DNA of 64,000 bases from a virus, in the IMG/VR virus record IMGVR_UViG_3300010371_000002, positions 1-64,000 of that record; one strand, given 5' to 3'. The notes under the pieces are model-generated. The model did not search any database. It saw nothing but the letters and a program-made list of their open reading frames with translations, and had not been told where the DNA came from. Position 1 is the stretch's first letter. Every line of letters starts with the position of its first letter. The position numbers were made by a program, and so were the translations under genes. Shown one piece after another: positions 31,110 to 40,042 of the stretch.

Positions 31110-33425
31110 CTACAGGTTGTAGAGCCAGCGTCCCCGCGTGGTCGATCCGAAGACCGACGGGTCCTTGAACGACCACCGGTTCGTGATGTCTTCGGCGCTG
31201 AGGAAGACGGTCCCGTTGAGGTCGCTGCCGGTATCGTTGATGGCGTAGCGGTCGAGTGCGAACAGTCCAGGGAGGTATGCGCCCTGGCACCACTCCCAGA
31301 CGGCCGGGAGCGTCACCTTCTGAAGCGCGTACCAGGCATAGTAGGCCGTGAATACCGGATCGATGAACCAGCTCGACACCTTCACGAGCGGATTGGCGAA
31401 CCCCTCGACGTTCCCGGTGAACCCGGGCCAGATGTCGTCGGCGTTAAGCCACGTCCCCTGGATGCGTCCCGCGTTCGGGTCGGGGCCGAAGAATCCCACG
31501 CCCGTTCGGCGGTCTGCCGTCGAGATCATGATGCGGCGCTGCCGCCACATGGAGGTCACGAAGTCGATGTTATTGATGTCGCCGGATTCCGAGTAGTTGA
31601 AGTAGCCCCGGAAGGGCGTCACGTAAACCCCGGGGTTGTACGGCATGATCTGCGCGACTCCCCAGGGGTCATTGAACAGGATCGAGTGATCCATGTCGTT
31701 GAGTTCGATCAACGCATCCAGGAACTTGCTTTCGGGGTGAGGCGCGACCTTGGGCGCGGTCGCCACGCCAAGCGGCAGCTTGAATCCGTTGCAGTCCGGC
31801 GGGTTTGGACCGAAATCGAAGAGCTTGAAGTCATCCGAGATGAACGCATCGCTGCGGCCCCGCATGTTGAAGAGGAACCGCCGCCAAGCATTGATCCACC
31901 AACCGTCGCCATAGGTGAGTTGCCCGCAGGCTTTCGTTTCCTCCGGGAAGAAGTTGTCCGAGACGACGATATCGAATTCCCGGCGCGGATCGGCCTTCCA
32001 GATGCTCGCCTCGTTCCCCGCCCATCCGGTCATAAACTGCACCGGAGCGCTGTAGGGCTGCATGAGGCCGCCGCCGCCCGTATAGGTCAGCCACCGGGAG
32101 AACGAGCAGGCTCGATGGCTCCCGTCAAAGGCCGAGAAATTCCCGTTCGTGTTGTCGAACTTGACCCCGAGCTGGGAGCGCACGAGGCCCGTTCGGTAGT
32201 CGTACCACTGATGCTCCTCGATCTCTCCGATGAAGCTGGAAAGATCGACCGGGGCGCTGATGGTCGCATTGACGTAGTAGGTAGGAGGGATGCGCATCTG
32301 GATCGCCGGGATGACGGGCGAAATGGATACATATCCATCCACGGGGTCGGGACCGGCGACCTCGATATAGTACTTGACCCGTATCCCGGTATTATCCATC
32401 GGGTAGATGCTGCCGACGAATCCCGCCCCGTCAGGGATCTGAGCCCCCGGCAGGTACACGCCGCCATTTCCCTGCCAGACGAACGGAAGATCGATCTCCT
32501 CGCTATAGAGTTGCCCGGTGGCCGAGAACTGCATGGGCAGATATTGAAACTGCGCCCATCCGTTCTGTCCAGTCATCCGAAGCGGCCCGGAGACGACGTT
32601 CAGGTTCTGCGTGTAGGCATACGTGAGACCGGTCCCGACCGCAACCCCGGAATTGTCGGGACGAAAGATCAGGACCTCCTGGCCGTTGTTGATCGTCACC
32701 ACCAGGGTGTTGGAGCTTGGAACCGGCAGCCATTCGATCTCCACCACGCGCCCGTTGTTCTCGAACATCTTCGAGCAATCGCGAATGCTCGTTCCCGCGA
32801 TGCCGTTGAACCCGAACGGCCCCCAGTACCACGTATCGGTTCCGTCCGGGTTCGGAATGCCCTGCTGGAGAAATGGCGGCATCCCGTCGAGTAAGAAGAG
32901 GCTGAAGGGGCGCGCATCGCCAGCCTGCGACGGCGGTGTCTGATCCCCAACACTTAACGTCGTGAAGTAGTTCGTGCCGTTGACGCTGGAGCCGCTCGTG
33001 GGGGTCGTGGCGGGGCCGCGTCCGATCCGCGCGTAAAAACAGCTACTTGCGTCCAGAGAGCCGTTGGTTGCGACGTCGAACGTGTTGTTCCATGTCGCGT
33101 TCGACATCACGAGGGCCGTGACGCCGGACGTGTTGTCGAACTGCTCGTGCCAGTCCGAAGAACTCCCGGACGGAAAGTTCACGATGGCAAGCGTCGTCGG
33201 AACCTTTTGCTGAGAAGACTCCAGGATCAGCACGCCCGCCTCGGGGACGATGCGCAGACCCGCCATCTGGACACCAGGCCGCGTGGCGACGATGTTGTCC
33301 GATCCCACGAAAGCCCCGAAGAGGCCCGCAAGGTCGTGTCGCAGGTACGGCGCGGTCTTCTGCAGTCCGAACACCGAGACGGGCGTGTCCACCAGGAACT
33401 GAAAGTCGAGTCCGATGTCAGCCAT
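31110..33425 (-). CDS. Large distal tail/baseplate protein
   Basis: 771 residues immediately downstream of the tape measure gene. All-beta, Trp/Tyr/Asn-rich, no signal peptide. N-terminus (I-G-L-D-F-Q-F-L-V-D-T-P-V-S-V-F-G) begins after a terminator. By synteny with siphoviruses this is the distal tail or tail-associated hub, but no motif confirms it. A long frame on the opposite strand is its antisense shadow. Confidence 0.5.
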   Translation of the reverse strand: MADIGLDFQFLVDTPVSVFGLQKTAPYLRHDLAGLFGAFVGSDNIVATRPGVQMAGLRIVPEAGVLILESSQQKVPTTLAIVNFPSGSSSDWHEQFDNTSGVTALVMSNATWNNTFDVATNGSLDASSCFYARIGRGPATTPTSGSSVNGTNYFTTLSVGDQTPPSQAGDARPFSLFLLDGMPPFLQQGIPNPDGTDTWYWGPFGFNGIAGTSIRDCSKMFENNGRVVEIEWLPVPSSNTLVVTINNGQEVLIFRPDNSGVAVGTGLTYAYTQNLNVVSGPLRMTGQNGWAQFQYLPMQFSATGQLYSEEIDLPFVWQGNGGVYLPGAQIPDGAGFVGSIYPMDNTGIRVKYYIEVAGPDPVDGYVSISPVIPAIQMRIPPTYYVNATISAPVDLSSFIGEIEEHQWYDYRTGLVRSQLGVKFDNTNGNFSAFDGSHRACSFSRWLTYTGGGGLMQPYSAPVQFMTGWAGNEASIWKADPRREFDIVVSDNFFPEETKACGQLTYGDGWWINAWRRFLFNMRGRSDAFISDDFKLFDFGPNPPDCNGFKLPLGVATAPKVAPHPESKFLDALIELNDMDHSILFNDPWGVAQIMPYNPGVYVTPFRGYFNYSESGDINNIDFVTSMWRQRRIMISTADRRTGVGFFGPDPNAGRIQGTWLNADDIWPGFTGNVEGFANPLVKVSSWFIDPVFTAYYAWYALQKVTLPAVWEWCQGAYLPGLFALDRYAINDTGSDLNGTVFLSAEDITNRWSFKDPSVFGSTTRGRWLYNL

Positions 33426-33432
33426 GGTGTGA

Positions 33433-33464
33433 CAAAGCCCAGGAAGATCGCTTCCTGGGCTTTG
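33433..33464 (-). terminator. Hairpin terminator after the tape measure gene
   Basis: A perfect 14-bp stem (33433-33446 with 33451-33464) with an ATCG loop; on the minus strand it ends GGGCTTTG. It lies between the tape measure stop (33490) and the next start (33425). Confidence 0.7.
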
Positions 33465-33489
33465 CTTCCTTTCTCATTAGGGGGCCGTA

Positions 33490-36400
33490 CTACGGCGGCG
33501 CTCCGGGCATGAACCGCCCCATTCCGGCTGTCTGGTTCGTGACCGGGACCGTAACCGTCTTTTCCACGAAGCCGGACTTGAGCGCGCTCGCGTCGAGCTT
33601 GATCGTAATCGTCGCCGTCGATCCTGAGTCCTGGCTGGAAGATGCGCCTCCAGGGGCCATCATGGGCGGCGGGGTGTGGCTGTGCGATGGCGCGGCGGGA
33701 TGAACGGGCGCGTAGACGGGAACGCGCATTGGCGCCTGACCTGCAGCACTAGGTCCCAGCGGAGTTGCGTCGATCATAAACGCCGAATCGGGTACGTCCA
33801 TCGAAGCGTGGTTGTGACCGCCAGTCGCGAGGAACGCCGAATCCGGGATATTGGCAGAGGCATGATTGCCGCCGCCATGGGCGAGGAAGTCGTCATCCGG
33901 CACATCCAGAGAGGCGTGATTGTGTCCCCCATGCGCAAGGAACGCGGAGTCCGGCACATGCGCGGAGGCATGGTTTCCGCCGCCATGGGCCACATAGGCC
34001 GTATCACGCCCCGGGACGATCGGATATGCCGACGGATGCAACCCGGCAACCGAAGAACTTGGACCAGGCATAATGCCCACAGGCGTGCCCGAACCGCCCC
34101 CCGGAACGGTGGCGAGCGCCTGTGCCGTCTTGTTGCCAGGCTGTGACCGTGCCGGGTCACTGCCAGCAGTCCCGAGGCCGCCGAAGATGCTCTCGTAAGC
34201 GTCGAAGGTGCTGGACTTCGTGAATCCCAGGTTGCGCCCCCCTGCGATCTGAAGCATCTGCTGCACATTGGGGGCTGAATGCGCCGCCACGCCCTCCACT
34301 TCACCCGCAAGATCCGCGATGCTCGGCATGTAGGCTTCCTCGAAGCTTGTGCCGCCGACAGTAATGGCCGGAAGTTGGAACGCGAACCGGTTCGCCAAGT
34401 CATTCGCCGCATCGACCTGCTTGTTCATCAAGGCGTTGCGCTGGCTGTCGTATTGGTTCGTGAGGAACTCCGGGAGGGTACCTCCCATTGCCTTGCGTTG
34501 GGCATCTTCCTGAGAGTTCAGCCCGGAAAGCTCGCTGCCGATATCCTGGAAGTACGACCCGGCAACCGAATTCATATCCCCGGGCGTCATGAACGAGCGC
34601 CCCATCCGGTAGAGGGAGCCCTGGTCGTTGATAAGTCGGTTCGCGAGTTCGGGATCGGGGGTGTACTGAGCCTGGTTCTCCCAGCGCTGTATGTTCTGCA
34701 GGTCGATTCCCTCGGACTGCCTGCGGAAATCGGCGCGCTGCTGCTCGTTGTAATGCGCGGTATCCCCCGCCATCTCATCAAGGCGGCGCTTCTCCGCGAC
34801 GGCATCCGCGACGGCCTGCTGCGTATCGAGGAGGGACGCGCCGGAACCGCCGGTGATTCGGGAGATCGTGCCGGTGATATCCGACTGGGCCGCGCCCGTC
34901 GCCGAGAGCGCCACCACGCCTTCGTCAAGGTTCGTCTGGCTCTCATGCCGAAGCCCCAGGATCTGCCCCCGGACGGCATTGCGCTGGGCTTCGAGTTGTT
35001 GCTGCTGATCGACGTCCTTCGTGTCCCGGATGGCGCGCGTCAGATCATCGAACTCGCTCGTGAGCTTCCGCACCGCATCCTGAGCCGCGTCGAAGATCTC
35101 CGTCGGGCTCCCGGTGTATCCCGCCTTCTGGTAGTCGAGCGTTGCCCCTTGTACACCGATCTGTTCCCCGCGGATGTTCTGCTCGACACCCGCGAACCGC
35201 CATGCGTTCTGTTCCTGCGCGATCTGCGCCAGTTCCGCATTCGCCCCCGCCTCCATCTGCTTCCGCTCAGGAGGCGTCAGGAGGGAATCGGGGGAACGGG
35301 CTGTGTTGATTTCGAACTGCGCGGACTCTCGCCGGGTGCCAAGAATCTCATTCTCCGCGCCTTGCAGGTCGCTGATGCGGCCACCGGACATGAGCCTGCG
35401 GGTCAGCTCTAATTGTCCCGCCGAACTCGATACTCCGTATTCACCGATGGTCGTTGCGGTCTCGGTGGCGAAGAGCGACTTCTCACTCCCCGCCACATTG
35501 AGATCGATCTGGCCGATCTGCTGCTGGACTTCGCCAAGCTTTTGGAGCGCGTAGTTCCGGTCCGTGTCGTTGCGCGCACTATCGACTTGCTTTTGCAAGA
35601 TAGCGGCCCGGTCGTTCAGGTATCCACGCTCCTCACCGGCATCGCTCGCGTATTGTCCGGTGGCGGATTCGATGGCCCCAAGGCTGCTCCCATTCAATCC
35701 TGTGAGCGTCAGCGCATTGCGGGAAACATCGGCCTGCGTGCCGGATTGAAGGATCTCTCCACGCAACTTCGCCATGGTGTTGGCGATATCGTTGGACTGC
35801 GCAGCCATCGGATCGGCGGGAAGATCTCCCTCCATGCCACGCGACTCAATCGCGCCCGGGATGAAGTTCGCCAGAAAGTTCGCGCCCGGGGCAAACGCGC
35901 CCAGCCAATTACTGGACGGGTTTTCGCCAGCGCGCATCCGCTGATGTGCGGACTGATAGTCGGGGTTATCTTTGAGCTGGGACTGCTGGGCGGCGTGCTG
36001 GAGCGTGTGGAGTGTGCCGAAGTCGGCATCGTCGGCCGCCGCCATTTCCAGCGAACCGATGTCCTGCGAATTGATATCACCACTGGCGAGTCGCTGCCCG
36101 TACTGATACAGCATCGGATTGCGCTGGATGACATCCGCGATCGCGCCATAGTTCTGCTGCGAGAATTCTCCAAAGGAATTCGTCAGAGCCGTAAGGCCGG
36201 GGACGGTGTTCGGGCCGAAGCTGCCGACACTGCCTGCAGTTCCGAGCGCTTCGGAGAACTCCTTGGTGGCGACTCCGCTTGCCTGGATCTGCTCGGAGAA
36301 TTCCTTGGCTTTTGAGGCGGCTTCCCCGAGAGACGCCGCGAGTTCCTGCCCGGATTCGCGGGAGTATTGGGACCGCTCGAGAGCCGCGCCCCCCACCCCC

Positions 36401-37281
36401 TCGACAACCGATCCGACACCGGTGCCAGCCAAACCGCCCGCGACCGTGCCGATCCCAGGAACAACCGATCCGAGAACCGCGCCTGCAATCCCAAAGGCAC
36501 CAGGAAGAGCCCCTAAAGCACTTCGATCAGCCTCTTCCGGCGTCCGGTACTCGCCTCCGTTATTGTAGGCGATGGCCGAGCCCACCTCCTGCCCAAACTG
36601 CATTGCGGCAAAGCCTGCCGTGGTGCGAAACGCCTTGTTCCCCCACGCGCTCTTCAGCCGGTCTTGCCATGACTGCTCGACATCGACATTGAAGGTCGTA
36701 TCGATAACATCGTCATCGTTGACAAGTTGCGCTTCCTGGATGTCGGGGACCGGCTGCCGCTCTTTCCAGTCGCGGTATTGCCGCTGCCAGTGCTCGCCGC
36801 GCATCCCGGGACGCCAACCAGATCGCTCTGGGTAGTTGCCGTCGTCCGGCCCCCAGTCACTTCCGCCCGATCCTCCCCCGAACCCTCCGTTGCCGGAGCC
36901 GCCGCCTCCGAAAGCCCCTCCTCCCCCGAATCCCGCACCGGGCATTTCGTCCAGGTTGACGGGAACGAGGTCTGTGACGCTTTCGGCCTGCCATGCCTGC
37001 TGGGAACGCGCCCAGGCCGCTTGCTCGGACGCGATGCGCTCTTGCAGCGCCCCCGTGAAGGCATCCGCGCCTTTGGCCGTGCGGAGTTCTCCCATGCGAC
37101 CGGCCTTGACCCACTCTTGAAGCAGGCTTTGCTCGACGGCCGCACTGTCGAAGGCGGGGAATTCCCCTGTCGCCGTGGCAGCGGATGTCGCCTCGGCCAT
37201 CCGGGCTTCCAGAGCCGACCGGGCCGCCGTGGCATCGATCGTGACACTCGTGCCGAGCAGAGATTCGTCATTAATCGCCAT
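33490..37281 (-). CDS. Tape measure protein with C-terminal His-rich repeats
   Basis: 1263 residues, the largest tail gene, two genes downstream of the GT chaperone frames, where lambda-like phages place the tape measure. N-terminal helical region, a Gly-rich stretch (about 117-140), a hydrophobic G-x-x-x-G segment (about 255-300) that could insert in the host membrane, and long charged helices (about 300-1030). The C-terminus has four 18-residue His-rich repeats (about 1093-1164), then Pro/His-rich and beta sequence. The family sets tail length and exits during DNA ejection. Confidence 0.7.
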   Translation of the reverse strand: MAINDESLLGTSVTIDATAARSALEARMAEATSAATATGEFPAFDSAAVEQSLLQEWVKAGRMGELRTAKGADAFTGALQERIASEQAAWARSQQAWQAESVTDLVPVNLDEMPGAGFGGGGAFGGGGSGNGGFGGGSGGSDWGPDDGNYPERSGWRPGMRGEHWQRQYRDWKERQPVPDIQEAQLVNDDDVIDTTFNVDVEQSWQDRLKSAWGNKAFRTTAGFAAMQFGQEVGSAIAYNNGGEYRTPEEADRSALGALPGAFGIAGAVLGSVVPGIGTVAGGLAGTGVGSVVEGVGGAALERSQYSRESGQELAASLGEAASKAKEFSEQIQASGVATKEFSEALGTAGSVGSFGPNTVPGLTALTNSFGEFSQQNYGAIADVIQRNPMLYQYGQRLASGDINSQDIGSLEMAAADDADFGTLHTLQHAAQQSQLKDNPDYQSAHQRMRAGENPSSNWLGAFAPGANFLANFIPGAIESRGMEGDLPADPMAAQSNDIANTMAKLRGEILQSGTQADVSRNALTLTGLNGSSLGAIESATGQYASDAGEERGYLNDRAAILQKQVDSARNDTDRNYALQKLGEVQQQIGQIDLNVAGSEKSLFATETATTIGEYGVSSSAGQLELTRRLMSGGRISDLQGAENEILGTRRESAQFEINTARSPDSLLTPPERKQMEAGANAELAQIAQEQNAWRFAGVEQNIRGEQIGVQGATLDYQKAGYTGSPTEIFDAAQDAVRKLTSEFDDLTRAIRDTKDVDQQQQLEAQRNAVRGQILGLRHESQTNLDEGVVALSATGAAQSDITGTISRITGGSGASLLDTQQAVADAVAEKRRLDEMAGDTAHYNEQQRADFRRQSEGIDLQNIQRWENQAQYTPDPELANRLINDQGSLYRMGRSFMTPGDMNSVAGSYFQDIGSELSGLNSQEDAQRKAMGGTLPEFLTNQYDSQRNALMNKQVDAANDLANRFAFQLPAITVGGTSFEEAYMPSIADLAGEVEGVAAHSAPNVQQMLQIAGGRNLGFTKSSTFDAYESIFGGLGTAGSDPARSQPGNKTAQALATVPGGGSGTPVGIMPGPSSSVAGLHPSAYPIVPGRDTAYVAHGGGNHASAHVPDSAFLAHGGHNHASLDVPDDDFLAHGGGNHASANIPDSAFLATGGHNHASMDVPDSAFMIDATPLGPSAAGQAPMRVPVYAPVHPAAPSHSHTPPPMMAPGGASSSQDSGSTATITIKLDASALKSGFVEKTVTVPVTNQTAGMGRFMPGAPP
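33790..34005 (-). repeat. Four 54-bp tandem repeats coding for G-G-[GH]-N-H-A-S units
   Basis: Four in-frame repeats of 18 codons with the pattern D-[ST]-A-F-L-A-H-G-G-x-N-H-A-S-x-[DH]-V-P. Units alternate G-G-G-N-H and G-G-H-N-H. Each carries three or so histidines, which together could bind several metal ions. Third positions vary between copies, so the repeats are kept at the protein level. Confidence 0.85.
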
Positions 37282-37326
37282 GGGGTTCTCTCTGCGGAAA
37301 CGCTAACCGGGAAGTGCGCAAGTTTT

Positions 37327-37334
37327 GGTACAAT
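37327..37334 (+). promoter_or_regulatory. Extended -10 promoter abutting start codon
   Basis: TGG-TACAAT (-10 at 37329-37334) is followed after six bases by the ATG at 37341, so transcription should begin at or next to the A of ATG: a leaderless message. No -35 box is evident, consistent with an extended -10. Confidence 0.6.
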
Positions 37335-37340
37335 AGCGGT

Positions 37341-37883
37341 ATGGAAGGCCACTCGGCGGGGATACATCCGTGCATGGGCTGCGGCGGCAATACGCCGGAT
37401 CACGCCCGCTACTGCCAGCACTGCGGAAAACAGCAGTCATCAGGAGCCCCGTCGAACTGCCGTGCGTGCGGGAGTATTTTGATTGACGGGGGGCCATGCC
37501 TTCGATGCCAGGCCGCACAGGGAAAGGCACAAGTTGGCGATTGTCCACGATGCGGGGCTAACATCACCCCTGGGATGCCGTTTTGCAGCCGGTGTGGCGC
37601 TCGCACGGCCAGCCAGCCAAATCCCCCGAAAGGCCATCGCGTCAAGCAGGTGAAGTACTTCACCTGCTCCCGGTGCGGAGTGAGGCCCGCTGAAGGGGCG
37701 CGTTATTGCCCTGGTTGCGGCGGTCGTTTCCGCGTCCCAATTGGCCCTGCCATCACGGAATATGTGCCGAAGGGTTCAAAGAGCGACGAGCCGTTCCCGA
37801 TCATGCTGGTAGTGTCCCTGCTGATCGTCATCCCCACATGCCTGGTGCTCGCCGTCACGTTCGTCATGGCAATGAGCCACTGA
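37341..37883 (+). CDS. Multi zinc-ribbon membrane protein (moron)
   Basis: 180 residues. Four zinc-ribbon-like units with C-x2-C pairs (C-M-G-C/C-Q-H-C, C-R-A-C/C-L-R-C, C-P-R-C/C-S-R-C, C-S-R-C/C-P-G-C) of the DZANK type, followed by one C-terminal membrane helix (M-L-V-V-S-L-L-I-V-I-P-T-C-L-V-L-A-V-T-F). A + strand gene inserted between the tape measure and the gene after GT, with a leaderless promoter. Its last 108 bases overlap the opposite gene. Likely a host-directed membrane-tethered protein. Confidence 0.7.
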   Translation: MEGHSAGIHPCMGCGGNTPDHARYCQHCGKQQSSGAPSNCRACGSILIDGGPCLRCQAAQGKAQVGDCPRCGANITPGMPFCSRCGARTASQPNPPKGHRVKQVKYFTCSRCGVRPAEGARYCPGCGGRFRVPIGPAITEYVPKGSKSDEPFPIMLVVSLLIVIPTCLVLAVTFVMAMSH

Positions 37884-38252
37884 AATCACAGCACTGCTTT
37901 CCGAGACATCTTGCCCTGTCAGGCGATACGCTTCCTCAATGCTGCGGAACCCGTCGAGTCCGAGCGGATCGTAACGGCCCCCGACCGCCTCATCGTAGAC
38001 AGCGCGCCGGATCTCCACCTTGCCGGTGCGGCGCACGACGTTATGGTCCCCGAACTCATTGGTCACAAAGGCGACCGGGACAAAGGCGCATTTCCCAGGG
38101 ATCGGTTTCTCATGCGGGAGTGCTTTCAAATCGTGGCAATACGCGACTCCGAGTTCATCGTCCGCCAGAAAGCAATTCTCCAATGGTTCGCCGTCCAGAA
38201 AGATGGACACGAGAAATTGTCTATGGTTCGACCATTGCCAATGCCAGATCAT
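37776..38252 (-). CDS. Hypothetical protein between GT and tape measure
   Basis: 158 residues, GAGG before ATG. N-terminal 115 residues look like a compact alpha/beta domain. The last 40 are His/Asp/Gln-rich and lie antisense to the membrane helix of the + strand gene, so the true C-terminus may be functional or incidental. By position it could be a minor tail protein; unproven. Confidence 0.5.
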   Translation of the reverse strand: MIWHWQWSNHRQFLVSIFLDGEPLENCFLADDELGVAYCHDLKALPHEKPIPGKCAFVPVAFVTNEFGDHNVVRRTGKVEIRRAVYDEAVGGRYDPLGLDGFRSIEEAYRLTGQDVSESSAVISVAHCHDERDGEHQACGDDDQQGHYQHDRERLVAL

Positions 38253-38261
38253 GACAGAGCC

Positions 38262-38995
38262 TCATATGCTGGGGGTTGCCGGACGCGATAGAATTGAAAT
38301 CAACGTGGACATCTGCCGAATCAAGGCTTCGAGGTATTTGGTGCGGCTGGAACCTAGCGACTGGCAGAGGGCGAGGAACTTGCCGCCCTCCACGGGGTCC
38401 ATGTCCTGGAGATCGCCTGCCCAGACGCCCATCTGATCCGCGACCCAGTACAGCATTTCGCCGCGGGAGCTTGCGGCGGGAAGCGGCGCGAGGTAGGAAT
38501 GGATGCCCTCCAGGTCCGCTTCCGTCTTGATAAACGCATCGACCCAGGAGCCCGCCGCTAGGGCGTCGGGTCGTCCGCCGCAGGCTTCACTTTTAAACTC
38601 TGGATGTCCCCCGCCGAAACGCGCGTGGTCGGGTCCGTCCGCGTCACGAACGCAGTCAGAATCTCCATCGGTATTTCATAGACTTTCTCTTTGGTGATCT
38701 CGCCAGTGATGGACAATTCCGGCCCAGCGACCGAGATAAGATGCACCTTTGCGTAGGACGCCTCGTAGGCTATCGCGGCGGTAGCCGGATTGACATAGTT
38801 GCCCTGCGGGTTGCGCCTCGCGCCGAATTCCTCGACGCCGCTCTGTGCGTCAATGATCGTGCCTGTATTCGGGCGCTTGTACTCGATTACCCAGGCCGTG
38901 ATGACTGCGGGGTCGTAGTCCTTGAGATCGGCGGAAGGCGTGAAGGTCACCCACCGGGAGGGGCTGACCTGAGCCGCCTGTATCGTGATTTGCAT
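38262..38995 (-). CDS. GT fusion: tail assembly chaperone made by -1 frameshift
   Basis: Translation of the G-like frame (38995) slips at T TTA AAA (38597-38591) into the -1 frame. From there the reading continues S-E-A-C-G-G-R-P-D-A-L-A-A without a stop and joins the frame containing M-L-Y-W-V-A-D-Q-M to end at 38262. The product has 244 residues. This is the lambda G/GT arrangement in which a small fraction of frameshifted protein helps the tape measure and tail tube assemble. The downstream part has no start of its own with a ribosome-binding site. Confidence 0.8.
38558..38995 (-). CDS. Tail assembly chaperone, G-like
   Basis: 145 residues, between the major tail protein and the tape measure. 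N-terminal strand-rich region (I-Q-A-A-Q-V-S-P-S-R-W-V) and a helical C-terminal part. The gene ends 33 bases after the slippery heptamer, as in gpG of lambdoid phages. Function by synteny: binds the tape measure during tail assembly. Confidence 0.7.
   Translation of the reverse strand: MQITIQAAQVSPSRWVTFTPSADLKDYDPAVITAWVIEYKRPNTGTIIDAQSGVEEFGARRNPQGNYVNPATAAIAYEASYAKVHLISVAGPELSITGEITKEKVYEIPMEILTAFVTRTDPTTRVSAGDIQSLKVKPAADDPTP
38591..38597 (-). promoter_or_regulatory. -1 ribosomal frameshift site (T TTA AAA)
   Basis: In the zero frame the codons read A-G-T, T-T-A, A-A-A, G-T-G. This is a canonical X XXY YYZ heptamer. After slippage the -1 frame stays open for 110 codons. A GC-rich sequence just downstream may form the stimulating structure. 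Confidence 0.8.
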
Positions 38996-39046
38996 GGAAC
39001 CTCCGGGGAGAAGTGACCATCTCCCCTAGATAGATTTTCGGGAAGC

Positions 39047-39991
39047 TTAGGAATAGCTGGTGTTGATCGGCCAGCTTGACGCCGAGTTCACGCTGTTCGT
39101 GCCAAAGACCGTGTATGCCCCGACGTTCGGCGCATAGTCGTTCGGGGACACCGACGTCGAGTCCGCATCGTACGAGACCGTCAGGTCCACCAGGAGCGTG
39201 TGGGAACCATCCCCGGTCGGGATCTGGATCTCAATGGGGTAGACGCCGGCAGCCAGCGGGATCGCCTGCGTCGCGCCGAGCAACTGTGTCATCACATAAG
39301 AGCCGATCAAAGGCCCTGGAACATAGCCGTTCGAAATCCTCGCGGTGCGGCTTTTCGCGGATGGCTGCGCCGAGAGCCGGTTGTTCAGCGTGAGCCGGAA
39401 GGCCCGGATGCTGTCGTAGGTCGTCGGACTCGATGACGCCCCGTTTCCGAACCCGCACTGGATGAAATGTGGGACACCTGCCCCGATCGTGCCTGCCGCT
39501 GCCGGGATGCTGAGATCGGACGCCGCAAGGCTGTTCAGCGGGTCCGCGATGGCTCCGCTCAGCGTGTAGCCGATCTTGCCGGGAACGCCGCCCTGCGAGT
39601 ATTGCCCATAGAGATCCAACGTATTCCACCAGAGTCCGGTGAACGTTCGCGCGGTGCCGCCTGAGTACGGGATCAGGGAGCCGACCCACGGGGTCAGGCC
39701 ACCGTTCACGCGCGCTCCGAAGGCCGTGTTGATGAGGGCTCCGATGGAGCGGTCCGGCTGCAGGTTCCCCATCACCTGAATCGCGCCCGTGCGCACGCCG
39801 GGAATGGTGATGTGGGTCAGGCCGGAATTGTCCACCGCATCGGCATAGCCACGGTTGTCGGACAGGCTGAGCCGCACGATATCGTTTGCGAAGCAGTAGG
39901 AGACCGGGGAGCCGGACGCCGGATCGGTCGCGCACACGAACGCGCCATCGAATCCCTTGCGCGCGCCGCCTGGGACGAAGATTTGAGACAT
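39047..39991 (-). CDS. Major tail (tube) protein
   Basis: 314 residues from the ATG at 39991 (GGGAGAAA before it). Beta-rich: V-P-G-G-A-R-K-G-F-D-G-A at the start and a C-terminal Ig-like region (V-S-Y-D-A-D-S-T-S-V-S-P-N). Placed just upstream of the G/GT chaperones, the conserved position of the tube protein. The length is typical for a tube subunit with an added domain. Confidence 0.7.
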   Translation of the reverse strand: MSQIFVPGGARKGFDGAFVCATDPASGSPVSYCFANDIVRLSLSDNRGYADAVDNSGLTHITIPGVRTGAIQVMGNLQPDRSIGALINTAFGARVNGGLTPWVGSLIPYSGGTARTFTGLWWNTLDLYGQYSQGGVPGKIGYTLSGAIADPLNSLAASDLSIPAAAGTIGAGVPHFIQCGFGNGASSSPTTYDSIRAFRLTLNNRLSAQPSAKSRTARISNGYVPGPLIGSYVMTQLLGATQAIPLAAGVYPIEIQIPTGDGSHTLLVDLTVSYDADSTSVSPNDYAPNVGAYTVFGTNSVNSASSWPINTSYS

Positions 39992-40042
39992 GGTTTTCTC
40001 CCGCCGATCACGGCATTCAGGAAAAGGAGGCCCGAGCAATGG

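Noticed and set aside
31062-32894. Open frame of 610 codons on the plus strand
   Set aside because: Antisense shadow of the large distal tail gene, Arg/Asp/Glu-rich with no domain and no ribosome-binding site.
33790-34005. Possible CRISPR-like repeats
   Set aside because: The 54-base units are contiguous, in frame and vary at third positions; they code for His-rich protein repeats and have no spacers.
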